From: Rubrivirga sp.
GTDB lineage: Bacteria; Actinomycetota; Actinomycetes; S36-B12
Direction: 5' to 3'
NCBI GenBank assembly: GCA_002729215.1
Contig: PBTV01000033.1
Span: forward strand, 1-38,572
Length of the DNA: 38,572 bases
Position numbers and translations under genes: made by a program. Below are positions 25,883-33,712 of this stretch, piece after piece; position 1 is the stretch's first letter, and each line of letters begins with the position of its first letter. The notes under the pieces were generated by a model. That model saw nothing but the letters and a program-made list of their open reading frames with translations, was not told the DNA's origin and did not search any database.

Positions 25883-28078
25883 GTGGCCGGGGACATAGGG
25901 CTGGAAACCAGGCTTCGCGGTGTCGTCGGAGGGCGTACTGCAGGCGCGCTGGAGCGAGGGCTGGGCCTGACCACGGTGGGGGACCTCCTGCGCCACTACC
26001 CCCGTCGCTACGCCGAGCGCGGCGAATTGACCGCCATGTCAGGGCTCACCGACGGCGATCACGTGACGATCGTGGCGGACATCGCCTCGGTCACGGCCCG
26101 ACGGATGCGCAACAAGCGCGGCTCACTCCTGGAGGTCCTCGTCAGCGACGGCACCGACTCGCTCGTCATCACGTTCTTCAATCAGGCCTGGCGTGAGCGC
26201 GAACTGCGCGTGGGGCAGCGGGGCCTGTTCGCGGGGACCATAAGTAGTTACCGGGATCAGCGGCAATTGGCGCACCCGCAATATGTCCTGCTCGGCGAGG
26301 GCTCTGATGCCGAGAAGGTCGAAAGTTTCGCGGGCGCTATCATCCCGGTCTACCCGTCCACGAAGTCTGTGACAAGTTGGCAGATCCAATCTTCGGTACG
26401 CATCGTGCTCGATTCGATTGATGCCGATCAGAGGATGCCGGATCCAATTCCAGCGACGATGCGCGCAGAGATGGACCTGCCGGACATCGATCGTGCACTC
26501 GAAGGTGTGCACCGACCGGCTACCTGGCAGGACATCGAGCGTGGACGGGAACGGTTGGTATTCGAAGAGGCGTTGGTACTCCAGGCGAGCCTGGTGCAGC
26601 GCCGTCATGCTGCTCGCACGTATCGAGCCTCCGTGATGCCCCCGGCGGGATCGATCTTGCGGGAGACTTTCGATGCGGCGCTGCCTTTCGCCCTGACCGA
26701 CGGGCAGAAGGCGGTGGGCAACGAAATCGCCGCCGATCTCGCCCAAGAGGTACCCATGCAGCGGCTGCTGCAAGGAGATGTTGGTAGCGGCAAGACGGTT
26801 GTTGCCGTTCGCGCGATGTTGGACGTCGTGGCTGCGGGCGGCCAAGCAGTCTTGCTGGCACCGACCGAAGTTCTTGCGGCCCAGCACGCGGCGGGGATTC
26901 GCCGACTCCTCGGCCCGCTCGCGGAAGTTGATTCGCTACTGGGAGCCGCAGCGACGGTTGACGGAACGTCGGTTGTCCTGTTGACCGGCTCGGCGCGTTC
27001 GGCGCAGCGGCGGCAGGCCCTGGAAGCTATCGAGTCGGGTGCGGCCGGTTTGATCGTGGGAACGCACGCCCTGCTGGAGGAGTCCGTGCAATTTGCGCGC
27101 TTGGGGTTGGTGGTGATCGATGAACAGCATCGCTTCGGAGTCGAGCAGCGAGCGGCCCTGGCTGGCCGAGCCCCCGACGGCACACATCCGCATGTGTTGG
27201 TGATGACGGCCACGCCGATCCCACGCACCGTTGCGATGACCGTGTTCGGGGATCTCGACGTGTCGACCTTGGACGAAGTCCCGGCGAGCCGGGCAGAAGT
27301 GACCACCCACATCATCAACCCGCTGACGCAGCCACGCCACGTGGACCGGTTGTGGGAGCGGGCTGCGGAGGAGGCTGCGGCGGGGCACCGAGTGTTCATC
27401 GTCTGCCCTCGGATCGATGCCACGAATGTCGAAGAGGGCTCCACGGCGTCCGTGGCCGGGGAGGCCGACGTCAGCGTCGCGACCGTCGAAGAGACCTTTC
27501 GCGAGGCGGTGGCTCGACTCCCGAATGCCCGGGTGGCTGCCCTGCACGGGCGTATGCCCTCAGAGGACAAGGAGTCCGTGATGGCGGGTTTGGCGGCCGG
27601 CGGAGTCGACGTCGTGGTTTCCACCACCGTCATCGAGGTCGGCGTCGACGTTCCCGACGCCACCATGATGATCGTGTTCGATGCTGACCGATTCGGTATC
27701 TCGCAGTTGCACCAACTTCGCGGCCGTATCGGTCGAGGCAGTCTGCCGGGCGTCTGTCTGCTTGTGAGCGCAGCCGAGGACGGCACTCCCACGCGCGAAC
27801 GGCTGGACGCGGTGGCCTCGACACGCAACGGGTTCGATCTGGCTCAACGCGATCTGGAGATTCGTCGAGAAGGGGACGTGTTGGGCGGTTCCCAGTCGGG
27901 TGCTCGATCGTCGCTGCGCCTGTTGCGCGTGGTCGAGGACGCCGACGTCATTGCGCGCGCGCGCGCGGCCGCCGAGGAATTGCTCGAGACGGACCCCGAT
28001 CTGGAGTCCTGTCCGGCGTTGCGCGAAGCGATGGCTCGATTGGACGCCGAGCAGGCCGAATTTCTGGAGAAGTCGTGA
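25883..28078 (+). CDS. recG: ATP-dependent DNA helicase RecG
   Basis: RecG reverses stalled replication forks and migrates branched DNA. The 731-residue protein has the N-terminal wedge/OB domain (from LTTVGDLLRHYPRRYAER to about residue 160) and superfamily 2 motor motifs: motif I GDVGSGKTVVA near residue 298, LLAPTEVLAAQ, the DExH box VIDEQHRFGVEQR near residue 413, and VMTATPIPRTVAMT. The C-terminal helicase domain has HGRMPSEDKE, VSTTVIEVGVDVP and QLRGRIGRG. Length is normal for actinobacteria. It is the first gene of a long co-directed run, and its stop overlaps rsmD by four bases. No dihydroxyacetone-kinase-like gene lies between rpmB and recG, unlike in many actinobacteria. Confidence 0.97.
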   Translation: MAGDIGLETRLRGVVGGRTAGALERGLGLTTVGDLLRHYPRRYAERGELTAMSGLTDGDHVTIVADIASVTARRMRNKRGSLLEVLVSDGTDSLVITFFNQAWRERELRVGQRGLFAGTISSYRDQRQLAHPQYVLLGEGSDAEKVESFAGAIIPVYPSTKSVTSWQIQSSVRIVLDSIDADQRMPDPIPATMRAEMDLPDIDRALEGVHRPATWQDIERGRERLVFEEALVLQASLVQRRHAARTYRASVMPPAGSILRETFDAALPFALTDGQKAVGNEIAADLAQEVPMQRLLQGDVGSGKTVVAVRAMLDVVAAGGQAVLLAPTEVLAAQHAAGIRRLLGPLAEVDSLLGAAATVDGTSVVLLTGSARSAQRRQALEAIESGAAGLIVGTHALLEESVQFARLGLVVIDEQHRFGVEQRAALAGRAPDGTHPHVLVMTATPIPRTVAMTVFGDLDVSTLDEVPASRAEVTTHIINPLTQPRHVDRLWERAAEEAAAGHRVFIVCPRIDATNVEEGSTASVAGEADVSVATVEETFREAVARLPNARVAALHGRMPSEDKESVMAGLAAGGVDVVVSTTVIEVGVDVPDATMMIVFDADRFGISQLHQLRGRIGRGSLPGVCLLVSAAEDGTPTRERLDAVASTRNGFDLAQRDLEIRREGDVLGGSQSGARSSLRLLRVVEDADVIARARAAAEELLETDPDLESCPALREAMARLDAEQAEFLEKS

Positions 28079-28710
28079 CGCGGATCATCGCCGGGCGTGC
28101 CCGTGGTCGTCGCGTGAAAATCCCCTCGGCCGGAACTCGACCAACCTCGGATCGACTGCGCGAAGCTCTGTTCGCCAGTGTGGAATCTCGACTGCGCGCC
28201 GTCGGACGCGGCTGGCACGACGTCGCCGTTGCCGACCTGTGGGCGGGATCGGGAGCGGTCGGCCTGGAGGCGTGGAGTCGAGGTGCCCCGCGCGTGCTGC
28301 TGATGGAAAAGAACCCGGCGGCGGTCTCGGTGATGATGGGCAACGTCTCCAGCCTGGACGCCGACGGCGAAGTCGAGTGCCGCCGGGCAGATGTCGGTCT
28401 TGTGGTGACGTCCGAACCACCCGGGGGGCCCTTCGATGTGATCTTCGCCGACCCTCCCTACGCCTACGACGACGCCTCGCTGTCGGGTGACCTGGGCAGC
28501 GCAGTGCGATCGGGATGGTGCGCCCCGGACGCCCTTGTCATCGTCGAGCGAGCCAGTAAGCGGGGGAGATCAACCGGGAAACGTTCTAGCCAGGGAAGAA
28601 CAGAGCCAGACAGCCAGGACATGCTCGCGCTTCCGCCCGAGATAGAGATCGTCGATCATCGGGTCTACGGAGACAGCGCGCTTTGGTACGGTCGCGTGAG
28701 CGGTCCTTGA
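28075..28710 (+). CDS. rsmD: 16S rRNA (guanine966-N2)-methyltransferase
   Basis: RsmD methylates G966 of 16S rRNA using S-adenosylmethionine. The 211-residue protein has the family start TRIIAGRARGRRVKIPS with TRPTSDRLREALFA. The SAM loop is DLWAGSGAVGLEAWSRGA, an acidic residue lies at MEKN, and the catalytic motif is DPPYAY. A loop near residues 161-182 (KRGRSTGKRSSQGRTE) is more basic and longer than usual. GTG 28075 overlaps recG, and coaD follows after a hairpin-bearing 51-base gap, the usual rsmD-coaD pairing. Confidence 0.95.
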   Translation: MTRIIAGRARGRRVKIPSAGTRPTSDRLREALFASVESRLRAVGRGWHDVAVADLWAGSGAVGLEAWSRGAPRVLLMEKNPAAVSVMMGNVSSLDADGEVECRRADVGLVVTSEPPGGPFDVIFADPPYAYDDASLSGDLGSAVRSGWCAPDALVIVERASKRGRSTGKRSSQGRTEPDSQDMLALPPEIEIVDHRVYGDSALWYGRVSGP

Positions 28711-28712
28711 AA

Positions 28713-28732
28713 GCGCCGCCTGAAGGCGGTGC
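28713..28732 (+). promoter_or_regulatory. Hairpin between rsmD and coaD
   Basis: GCGCCGCC and GGCGGTGC form an eight-base-pair stem (one G-U) with a TGAA loop, beginning two bases after the rsmD stop. No U-tail follows, so it is more likely an mRNA-stability or processing element than a terminator. Confidence 0.5.
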
Positions 28733-28761
28733 ACGCAACCAGTGCAGTGGGTGGAGGTGTG

Positions 28762-29229
28762 ATGAAGGCGATCTGCCCCGGGTCTTTCGATCCGGTCACC
28801 AACGGTCATCTCGACGTCTTCACGCGTGCAGCCAAGATCGCCGACGAAGTCGTCGTCGCGGTTCTCGTCAACCGATCCAAAGCCGGCATGTTCAGTGTTG
28901 AAGAGCGCATCGAAATCCTCACCGACGTCACCGCGGATCTGCCCAACGTGCGGATCGACTCTTTTCACGGCCTCCTGGTGGACTACTGCCGGGACAACGG
29001 AATCCAGGCCATCGTGAAGGGGCTCCGTGCGATCAGCGATTTCGATTACGAGCTGCAGATGGCCCAGATGAACCACCGGCTGGGGGAGGTCGAAACCCTG
29101 TTCGTTTCTACCAATCCGCAGTACAGCTACCTGTCCTCGAGCCTGATCAAGGAGGTGGCCCGGCACGGCGGCGATGTGTCCGGTTTGGTGCCACAGGCCG
29201 TGTTGGATCGCTTCCCGGAGAAGTTCTGA
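28762..29229 (+). CDS. coaD: Phosphopantetheine adenylyltransferase
   Basis: CoaD transfers AMP from ATP to 4'-phosphopantetheine, the penultimate step of coenzyme A synthesis. The 155-residue protein has CPGSFDPVTNGHLDVFTRA with the T/HxGH nucleotide motif, VAVLVNRSK, FSVEERIEIL, VKGLRAISDFDYELQMAQMN and the second nucleotide motif YLSSSLIKEVA. ATG 28762 is preceded by GGAGG at 28753-28757 and matches the family start; a frame from 28729 is open but lacks a ribosome site. Confidence 0.97.
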   Translation: MKAICPGSFDPVTNGHLDVFTRAAKIADEVVVAVLVNRSKAGMFSVEERIEILTDVTADLPNVRIDSFHGLLVDYCRDNGIQAIVKGLRAISDFDYELQMAQMNHRLGEVETLFVSTNPQYSYLSSSLIKEVARHGGDVSGLVPQAVLDRFPEKF

Positions 29230-29315
29230 GCCACAATGTGCCTAGTCCGGCGGCCGATGGCCAGCCGGAGCCAGCAGCGCCTGAAGAAGCCGCGGTACAA
29301 CCGAAGGAGCAGCGA

Positions 29316-29834
29316 GTGGACGTCCAGGAACGACTCGATGAGTTGAACGTTCTTGTTGAGGATGCCAAGTCCATGCCCCTGTCGGCATCGTGCGTAGTGA
29401 ATCGATCCCAGGTGCTGGACCTGATCGAGGAGATTCGGCAGATGCTCCCGGAGTCGGTGCATCGAGCGGACGAGCTGCTTGCCGACCGCGAGGCCGTCGT
29501 GCAGGACGGGCGACGCGAGGCCGACCGAATCTTGGAAAGAGCGCGAACGGAAGCGGACAAAATGGTTTCCGAGCACGAGGTGTACCTCGCTGCCGTCGCA
29601 GAAGCCGAAGCGCTACGCAAGGAGACGCTGTCAGGCACCGCCCGTATGCGGCGGGAGACAGACGACTTCATCGACGCGAAACTGGCGAGCTTTGAAATCA
29701 CTTTGCAGAAGACGTTGCAGACTGTCGACCGAGGTCGCGAGCGTATTCGCAGCCAGATGTATGAAGACCTCGCTCCGGTGGACAGCGATGAATTCTTCGA
29801 TGGGGCGGCGGAACCGGAACGCGAGGATTACTAG
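29316..29834 (+). CDS. sepIVA: SepIVA-like DivIVA-family coiled-coil division protein
   Basis: The 172-residue product has the start pattern of mycobacterial SepIVA (Rv2927c): ERLDELNVLVEDAKSMPLSA, SCVVNRSQVLDLIEEIRQML and ADELLADREAVVQDGRREAD. A coiled coil of ADRILERARTEADKMVSEHE type follows, and then a conserved C-terminal part around DDFIDAKLASFEITLQKTL and VDRGRERIR. In mycobacteria SepIVA is needed for septation and cell-wall precursor control. The position between coaD and DUF177-rpmF-rnc is also as in mycobacteria. The coiled coil is shorter than in M. tuberculosis. GTG 29316 was chosen because AAGGAG (29304-29309) lies six bases upstream; the frame is open to 29238 with a proline-alanine-rich extension but no ribosome site. 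The gene ends two bases before the next. Confidence 0.85.
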   Translation: MDVQERLDELNVLVEDAKSMPLSASCVVNRSQVLDLIEEIRQMLPESVHRADELLADREAVVQDGRREADRILERARTEADKMVSEHEVYLAAVAEAEALRKETLSGTARMRRETDDFIDAKLASFEITLQKTLQTVDRGRERIRSQMYEDLAPVDSDEFFDGAAEPEREDY

Positions 29835-29836
29835 CG

Positions 29837-30445
29837 GTGAGTGGTTCCCGGCCTCCTGTCCAGGAATCACCCGGTGACAGGCCCACAACGATCGACGTCT
29901 CTCGGCTACACCGACAACCTGGTTCCCTTCTTGATTTGAGTTTCGAGTTTCCCGCTCCGGGCGAGCTGCACGTCGCGATGGCTCGCGTGCCAGAAGGATC
30001 GCCCATCGAGATGGATGTTTCCGTGGAATCCGTCGTCGAAGGAATCTGGGTGAGCGGTACCGCGGACGTCGACGTCGAGGCGGAGTGCTCGAGGTGCTTG
30101 GACTCGGTGGAGTGGACGCAGATGGTGCCGATAGAGCAGATGTTCCGATATCCAGCCACGGATGCACGAGGTGCCCTGATCGAGGAGCCGCAGGACGACG
30201 ACGAGGAAACCCCCGAGGTCGTCGTCGACACCATCGACTTGCATGGGCCGCTGCGCGACGCCGTCGTACTCTCCCTTCCCCTTGCCCCGTTGTGTTCCCC
30301 GGACTGCCAGGGCATCTGCCCCACTTGTGGGGAGCGAGTCGAGGTTGATGGAGCGCCTCACGACCATCCCGTCTCCGATCCCCGGTGGTCCGCGCTCGAA
30401 CAATTGCTGACCGGAAGCCCGCCTCAGATGCCCGAGGAGCGATAG
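29837..30445 (+). CDS. DUF177 (YceD-like) metal-binding protein
   Basis: The 202-residue protein is the DUF177 gene that precedes rpmF in most bacteria. It has an N-terminal segment with TTIDVSRLHRQPGS, then ECSRCLDSVEW (CxxC), an acidic stretch, LRDAVVLSLPLAPLCSPDC and ICPTCGERVE. The cysteine pairs suggest a zinc site. YceD in E. coli and the plant DUF177 proteins are linked to 23S rRNA accumulation or processing; the actinobacterial protein is not well studied. GTG 29837 starts two bases after sepIVA, and rpmF follows 74 bases later. Confidence 0.88.
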   Translation: MSGSRPPVQESPGDRPTTIDVSRLHRQPGSLLDLSFEFPAPGELHVAMARVPEGSPIEMDVSVESVVEGIWVSGTADVDVEAECSRCLDSVEWTQMVPIEQMFRYPATDARGALIEEPQDDDEETPEVVVDTIDLHGPLRDAVVLSLPLAPLCSPDCQGICPTCGERVEVDGAPHDHPVSDPRWSALEQLLTGSPPQMPEER

Positions 30446-30519
30446 GGCACAAACGTTGCCGCCATGTCGGTTCAGACGGCACTGAGTTACGCTCTGCGTA
30501 CCCGAGCTAAGGAAGAACA

Positions 30520-30693
30520 GTGGCTGTCCCCAAGCGCAAGATGTCCCGGTCCAACACGCGAAGTCGTCGCTCGCAGTGGAAAGCCAGCGCACCGACCCTC
30601 GTCACCTGCGCACGCTGCAAGGAAAAGCGTCCCTCACACACCGCCTGCCCCACGTGCGGGACGTACGCGAAGCGTCGCGTTCTGGACGTCTAA
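30520..30693 (+). CDS. rpmF: 50S ribosomal protein L32 (zinc-binding form)
   Basis: A 57-residue frame from GTG 30520 encodes L32: [20 protein letters not shown] followed by a zinc ribbon with CARC and CPTC pairs and the end YAKRRVLDV. The ribosome site AAGGAAG lies directly upstream. The two CxxC pairs mark the C+ form, like L28 in this window. It sits in the conserved DUF177-rpmF-plsX order; the upstream TACGCT near 30488 might be a -10 for separate expression. Confidence 0.97.
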   Translation: MAVPKRKMSRSNTRSRRSQWKASAPTLVTCARCKEKRPSHTACPTCGTYAKRRVLDV

Positions 30694-30710
30694 CTCGGAT
30701 CAGGCTTCCC

Positions 30711-31748
30711 ATGGCGCGGGTTGCCGTCGACCTCCTCGGCGGTGACGAAGGTGCTCCCGTTGTAGCCGACGCCATCGCGGCCGTCCTGGCCGGCGAAACC
30801 GATGGGCGTACCGCAGGCAGCACCCCACAATCCATTCAGATTTGCGTGGTCGGGCCACGCGACCTTGCTCGAGACCTTCTCGCCGAGCGAGGCATTGATG
30901 CGGATGCCCACGGCGACATCACCATTGCCCACGCGCAAGAGTCGGTCCCGATGTCCTCGTCGAGTCACGACACGCTCGACATGCTTCGCGAGCGCCAGGA
31001 CCTGTCGAGTCTGGTCGGCGTGGAGGAGCTTCGATCCGGACGCGCCGATGCCTTTGTGTCGATCGGGCACACCGGTGCGACGGTCGGAGCCAGTGCCTTC
31101 GGTCTAGGTCGCGTCCGAGGTATGGGTCGTCCAGGTCTTGCCGTCGAGTTACCCACGGCGCATGGGCCGGTGATCCTGCTCGATTGTGGCGCGGCACCAC
31201 ACGCGACCGCAGAAGATCTCGTTCGTTTCGCCGCCGTGGGTGCGTCCTACGCACGAATCGTCGGCATTGATTCGCCGCGTATCGGCCTCTTGAGCATCGG
31301 CGGTGAAAGGGGGAAAGGTGATCACCTGCGCAAGCAGACGGATATTCGCCTCGCCGAGGAGTTTCCGGCGGAGTACGTGGGTGCAGTCGAGGGCCACCAC
31401 CTGATGGCGGAAGGGCGAGCCGATGTCATCGTCGTCGACGGGTTCACCGGGAATGTCGCACTGAAGTCGATGGAAGGAGCCCTGCGGTGGTCCGTGGGTG
31501 CGATGGGAATCGCCTACGGGTCGATCGGGCCAGCCCGTGAGGTGCTGCGGTCGACCCATCTGCTGTCCGGCGCATCGCTCCTCGGGGTAGACGGCAACAT
31601 CGTGGTCGGACACGGTGCATCGCGTGCGGATGAGATCAATGGGTGTATTCGCCGAGCCGCGATGCTGCACGAGGGGTCCATAGTTGAGAGCGTTCGCGCA
31701 TCTGTTTCCGGTCTCCCGGAACTGAATGCACGTGGAGAACTCGCATGA
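30711..31748 (+). CDS. plsX: Phosphate acyltransferase PlsX
   Basis: PlsX converts acyl-ACP to acyl-phosphate, starting phospholipid synthesis in the PlsX-PlsY route. The 345-residue protein begins MARVAVDLLGGDEGAP and contains GRADAFVSIGHTGATVGASAFGLGR, VILLDCGAAPHATAEDLVRFA, IGLLSIGGERGKGD, VDGFTGNVALKSMEGA, SLLGVDGNIVVGHGAS and a C-terminal helix. ATG 30711 lies 17 bases after rpmF with only a weak ribosome site; a longer frame overlaps rpmF. Its stop overlaps the ACP-like gene (ATGA). Confidence 0.94.
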   Translation: MARVAVDLLGGDEGAPVVADAIAAVLAGETDGRTAGSTPQSIQICVVGPRDLARDLLAERGIDADAHGDITIAHAQESVPMSSSSHDTLDMLRERQDLSSLVGVEELRSGRADAFVSIGHTGATVGASAFGLGRVRGMGRPGLAVELPTAHGPVILLDCGAAPHATAEDLVRFAAVGASYARIVGIDSPRIGLLSIGGERGKGDHLRKQTDIRLAEEFPAEYVGAVEGHHLMAEGRADVIVVDGFTGNVALKSMEGALRWSVGAMGIAYGSIGPAREVLRSTHLLSGASLLGVDGNIVVGHGASRADEINGCIRRAAMLHEGSIVESVRASVSGLPELNARGELA

Positions 31749-32032
31749 CGGAGCCTCGTGATGACGAGCCGAACAGCCGTACTCCCGACGTTGTCGCGTT
31801 CGCGACAGCGTTCGATGTGGATCCACGGAACATTCGCACCGACACCCCCTTGAGCGTCGTCGACTGGCGAGGATCGGCAACAGATTGGCTGATGGTCACC
31901 GAGCACCTGGGCGTGAGTTTTTCGGGAGACGGTCGCGCCTTGGACGATGTCGAGACGGTGGGTGACGTGATCGCTATCGTCAGGGCAGCGAGTAGGCCCC
32001 GCTCGGGTGGTCCAGCCGACGACAGGATCTGA
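31745..32032 (+). CDS. Acyl-carrier-protein-like protein lacking the carrier serine
   Basis: The 95-residue protein lies where acpP is found in many plsX-acpP-rnc clusters and follows an ACP outline: a first helix [21 protein letters not shown], a second-helix region [20 protein letters not shown], and the closing [18 protein letters not shown], which matches the TVGDVV end of ACPs. Aligning the LGV after helix two places Asp40-Trp41 where ACPs have Asp-Ser, so the phosphopantetheine-bearing serine appears replaced by tryptophan. Ser44 is the only nearby serine, three residues off. It may be a non-acylated regulatory or scaffold relative of ACP or a degenerating paralogue. Overlap with plsX (four bases) and intact length suggest that it is expressed. 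A normal AcpP must be encoded elsewhere. Confidence 0.7.
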   Translation: MTEPRDDEPNSRTPDVVAFATAFDVDPRNIRTDTPLSVVDWRGSATDWLMVTEHLGVSFSGDGRALDDVETVGDVIAIVRAASRPRSGGPADDRI

Positions 32033-32054
32033 CGCAGAAGGGAAGTGGTGCGGG

Positions 32055-32768
32055 GTGGCCCTCGGCGCGCAGGGACAAATGGAGTCGTTGGATTCCCTGA
32101 TGGGGGCGCTGGGCCAGCGCATGGACGCCGACCTTCTCCGGCAAGCCATCACCCATCGCTCCTACGCATACGAGCACGGCGGGCTACCCACCAACGAGCG
32201 CCTGGAATTCCTCGGCGACTCCGTCTTGGGCATTGTGGTCACCGAACGGCTGTTTCGGGACTTTCCCCACGAGCCCGAGGGGCAACTTGCCAAACTGCGA
32301 GCAGCCGTCGTGAATGCATCCGCCCTCGCGGAGGTAGCTCGGGAACTCGATTTGGGTTCCTTCCTGCTTTTGGGCAAGGGTGAGGAGAGCACCGGTGGCC
32401 AAGACAAGTCCTCGATCTTGGCCGACGGGATGGAAGCGGTGATCGGGGCGATGTATGTGTCCACAGATCTGGAAACCACGCGCTCTTTCGTTGAGCGCAT
32501 TTTCGGCCCATTGATCGCTGAGTCGGCGCAACTCGGGGCCGGACTCGACTGGAAGACATCCCTGCAGGAACGTTCCGCCGAACTCGAGCGAGGTGTTCCC
32601 GAATACCGGGTCACCGACACCGGACCCGATCACGCCAAGGAATTCACCGCGAGTGCGGTGATCGGCGGCAACGTTCTCGGAACTGGACACGGTCGGAGCA
32701 AGAAGGTCGCTGAGCAAGAGGCGGCCGCGCAGGCCTACGCCGCTCTCGGCGGCACCACCGATGCCTGA
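32055..32768 (+). CDS. rnc: Ribonuclease III
   Basis: RNase III cuts double-stranded RNA in rRNA precursors and some mRNAs. The 237-residue protein has an RNase III domain ([10 protein letters not shown], the signature [34 protein letters not shown] with catalytic acidic residues) and a C-terminal double-stranded-RNA-binding domain from about residue 160 ([33 protein letters not shown]). GTG 32055 gives the usual length and follows AGAAGGGAAG; ATG 32079 is an alternative and the frame is open to 32007. It overlaps mutM by eight bases. Confidence 0.96.
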   Translation: MALGAQGQMESLDSLMGALGQRMDADLLRQAITHRSYAYEHGGLPTNERLEFLGDSVLGIVVTERLFRDFPHEPEGQLAKLRAAVVNASALAEVARELDLGSFLLLGKGEESTGGQDKSSILADGMEAVIGAMYVSTDLETTRSFVERIFGPLIAESAQLGAGLDWKTSLQERSAELERGVPEYRVTDTGPDHAKEFTASAVIGGNVLGTGHGRSKKVAEQEAAAQAYAALGGTTDA

Positions 32769-33627
32769 ACTTCCCGAAGTGGAGGTGGTGCGTCGGGGAA
32801 TCGACGCATGGGCGACCAAGCGAACGATCAGCGGCGTGGATGTGCTGCACGCTCGATCGATCCGTCGTTGCGAGGGGGGCGCGGCGGAATTGCGCGCCGC
32901 ACTCAAAGGAGATTCCTTTCGCTGCGCCAGCCGCCGAGGCAAGTACCTGTGGCTCCCGCTGGCGGGCGCGAAGGATCAAGCTCTCGTCGTGCACCTCGGC
33001 ATGAGCGGCCAAGTACTCATGCAGCCGCCGAGTGAGGCCGAGGAAACGCATCTGCGCGTGCGAGTTTGCTTCGCCGACGATGATCGCGAGATGCGCTTCG
33101 TCGATCAGCGGACCTTCGGTGGGATGCACGTAGACGAGGTGATCGACGGGGTGCCGTCGAGCATCACCCATATTGCCCGCGATCCACTCGACCCCGATTT
33201 CGACGACGCCGCAACCGTGCTCGCTATTCGTCACAAGGACTCCGAAGTCAAGCGTGTTTTGCTCGATCAGTCGGTGGTCTCAGGAATCGGCAACATCTAT
33301 GCCGATGAGGCGCTGTGGAGATCGGCGATCAATGGGCGCCGTCGGGGCTCCGCCCTGACGTCCACGCAGGTCCGCACTCTTGTGTCGAACGCCCGCGAGG
33401 TCATGCTTGAAGCGCTCGCCCAGGGTGGCACCAGCTTCGACGCCCTGTACGTCAATGTGAATGGGGAGTCGGGCTATTTCGAGTGTGCCCTGGACGCTTA
33501 CGGCCGGGAAGGCGAGCCATGCCGACGGTGCGGGGCGGCGATCCGGCGGGAGGCCTTCATGAACCGGTCCAGTTATCGGTGCCCCCGATGCCAGCGCGCC
33601 CCGCGTGGTGGCGCAGGTACCGGGTAG
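32761..33627 (+). CDS. mutM: Formamidopyrimidine-DNA glycosylase (Fpg)
   Basis: MutM removes 8-oxoguanine and formamidopyrimidines and nicks the abasic site. The 288-residue protein starts [13 protein letters not shown], supplying the catalytic N-terminal Pro and Glu. It has the [10 protein letters not shown] lysine, LGMSGQV, the helix-two-turn-helix [20 protein letters not shown] and the C-terminal zinc finger CRRCGAAI plus YRCPRCQR. It is a complete Fpg rather than an Nei-type enzyme. It overlaps rnc by eight bases. Confidence 0.96.
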   Translation: MPELPEVEVVRRGIDAWATKRTISGVDVLHARSIRRCEGGAAELRAALKGDSFRCASRRGKYLWLPLAGAKDQALVVHLGMSGQVLMQPPSEAEETHLRVRVCFADDDREMRFVDQRTFGGMHVDEVIDGVPSSITHIARDPLDPDFDDAATVLAIRHKDSEVKRVLLDQSVVSGIGNIYADEALWRSAINGRRRGSALTSTQVRTLVSNAREVMLEALAQGGTSFDALYVNVNGESGYFECALDAYGREGEPCRRCGAAIRREAFMNRSSYRCPRCQRAPRGGAGTG

Positions 33628-33712
33628 TCCGTCGGTAGCATCTACCCGCGCCTTCCCCGCACCGAGTTTCCGCCCTCCGGCGGGAACGCACCCGAATGGA
33701 GTTGGCCGGACC

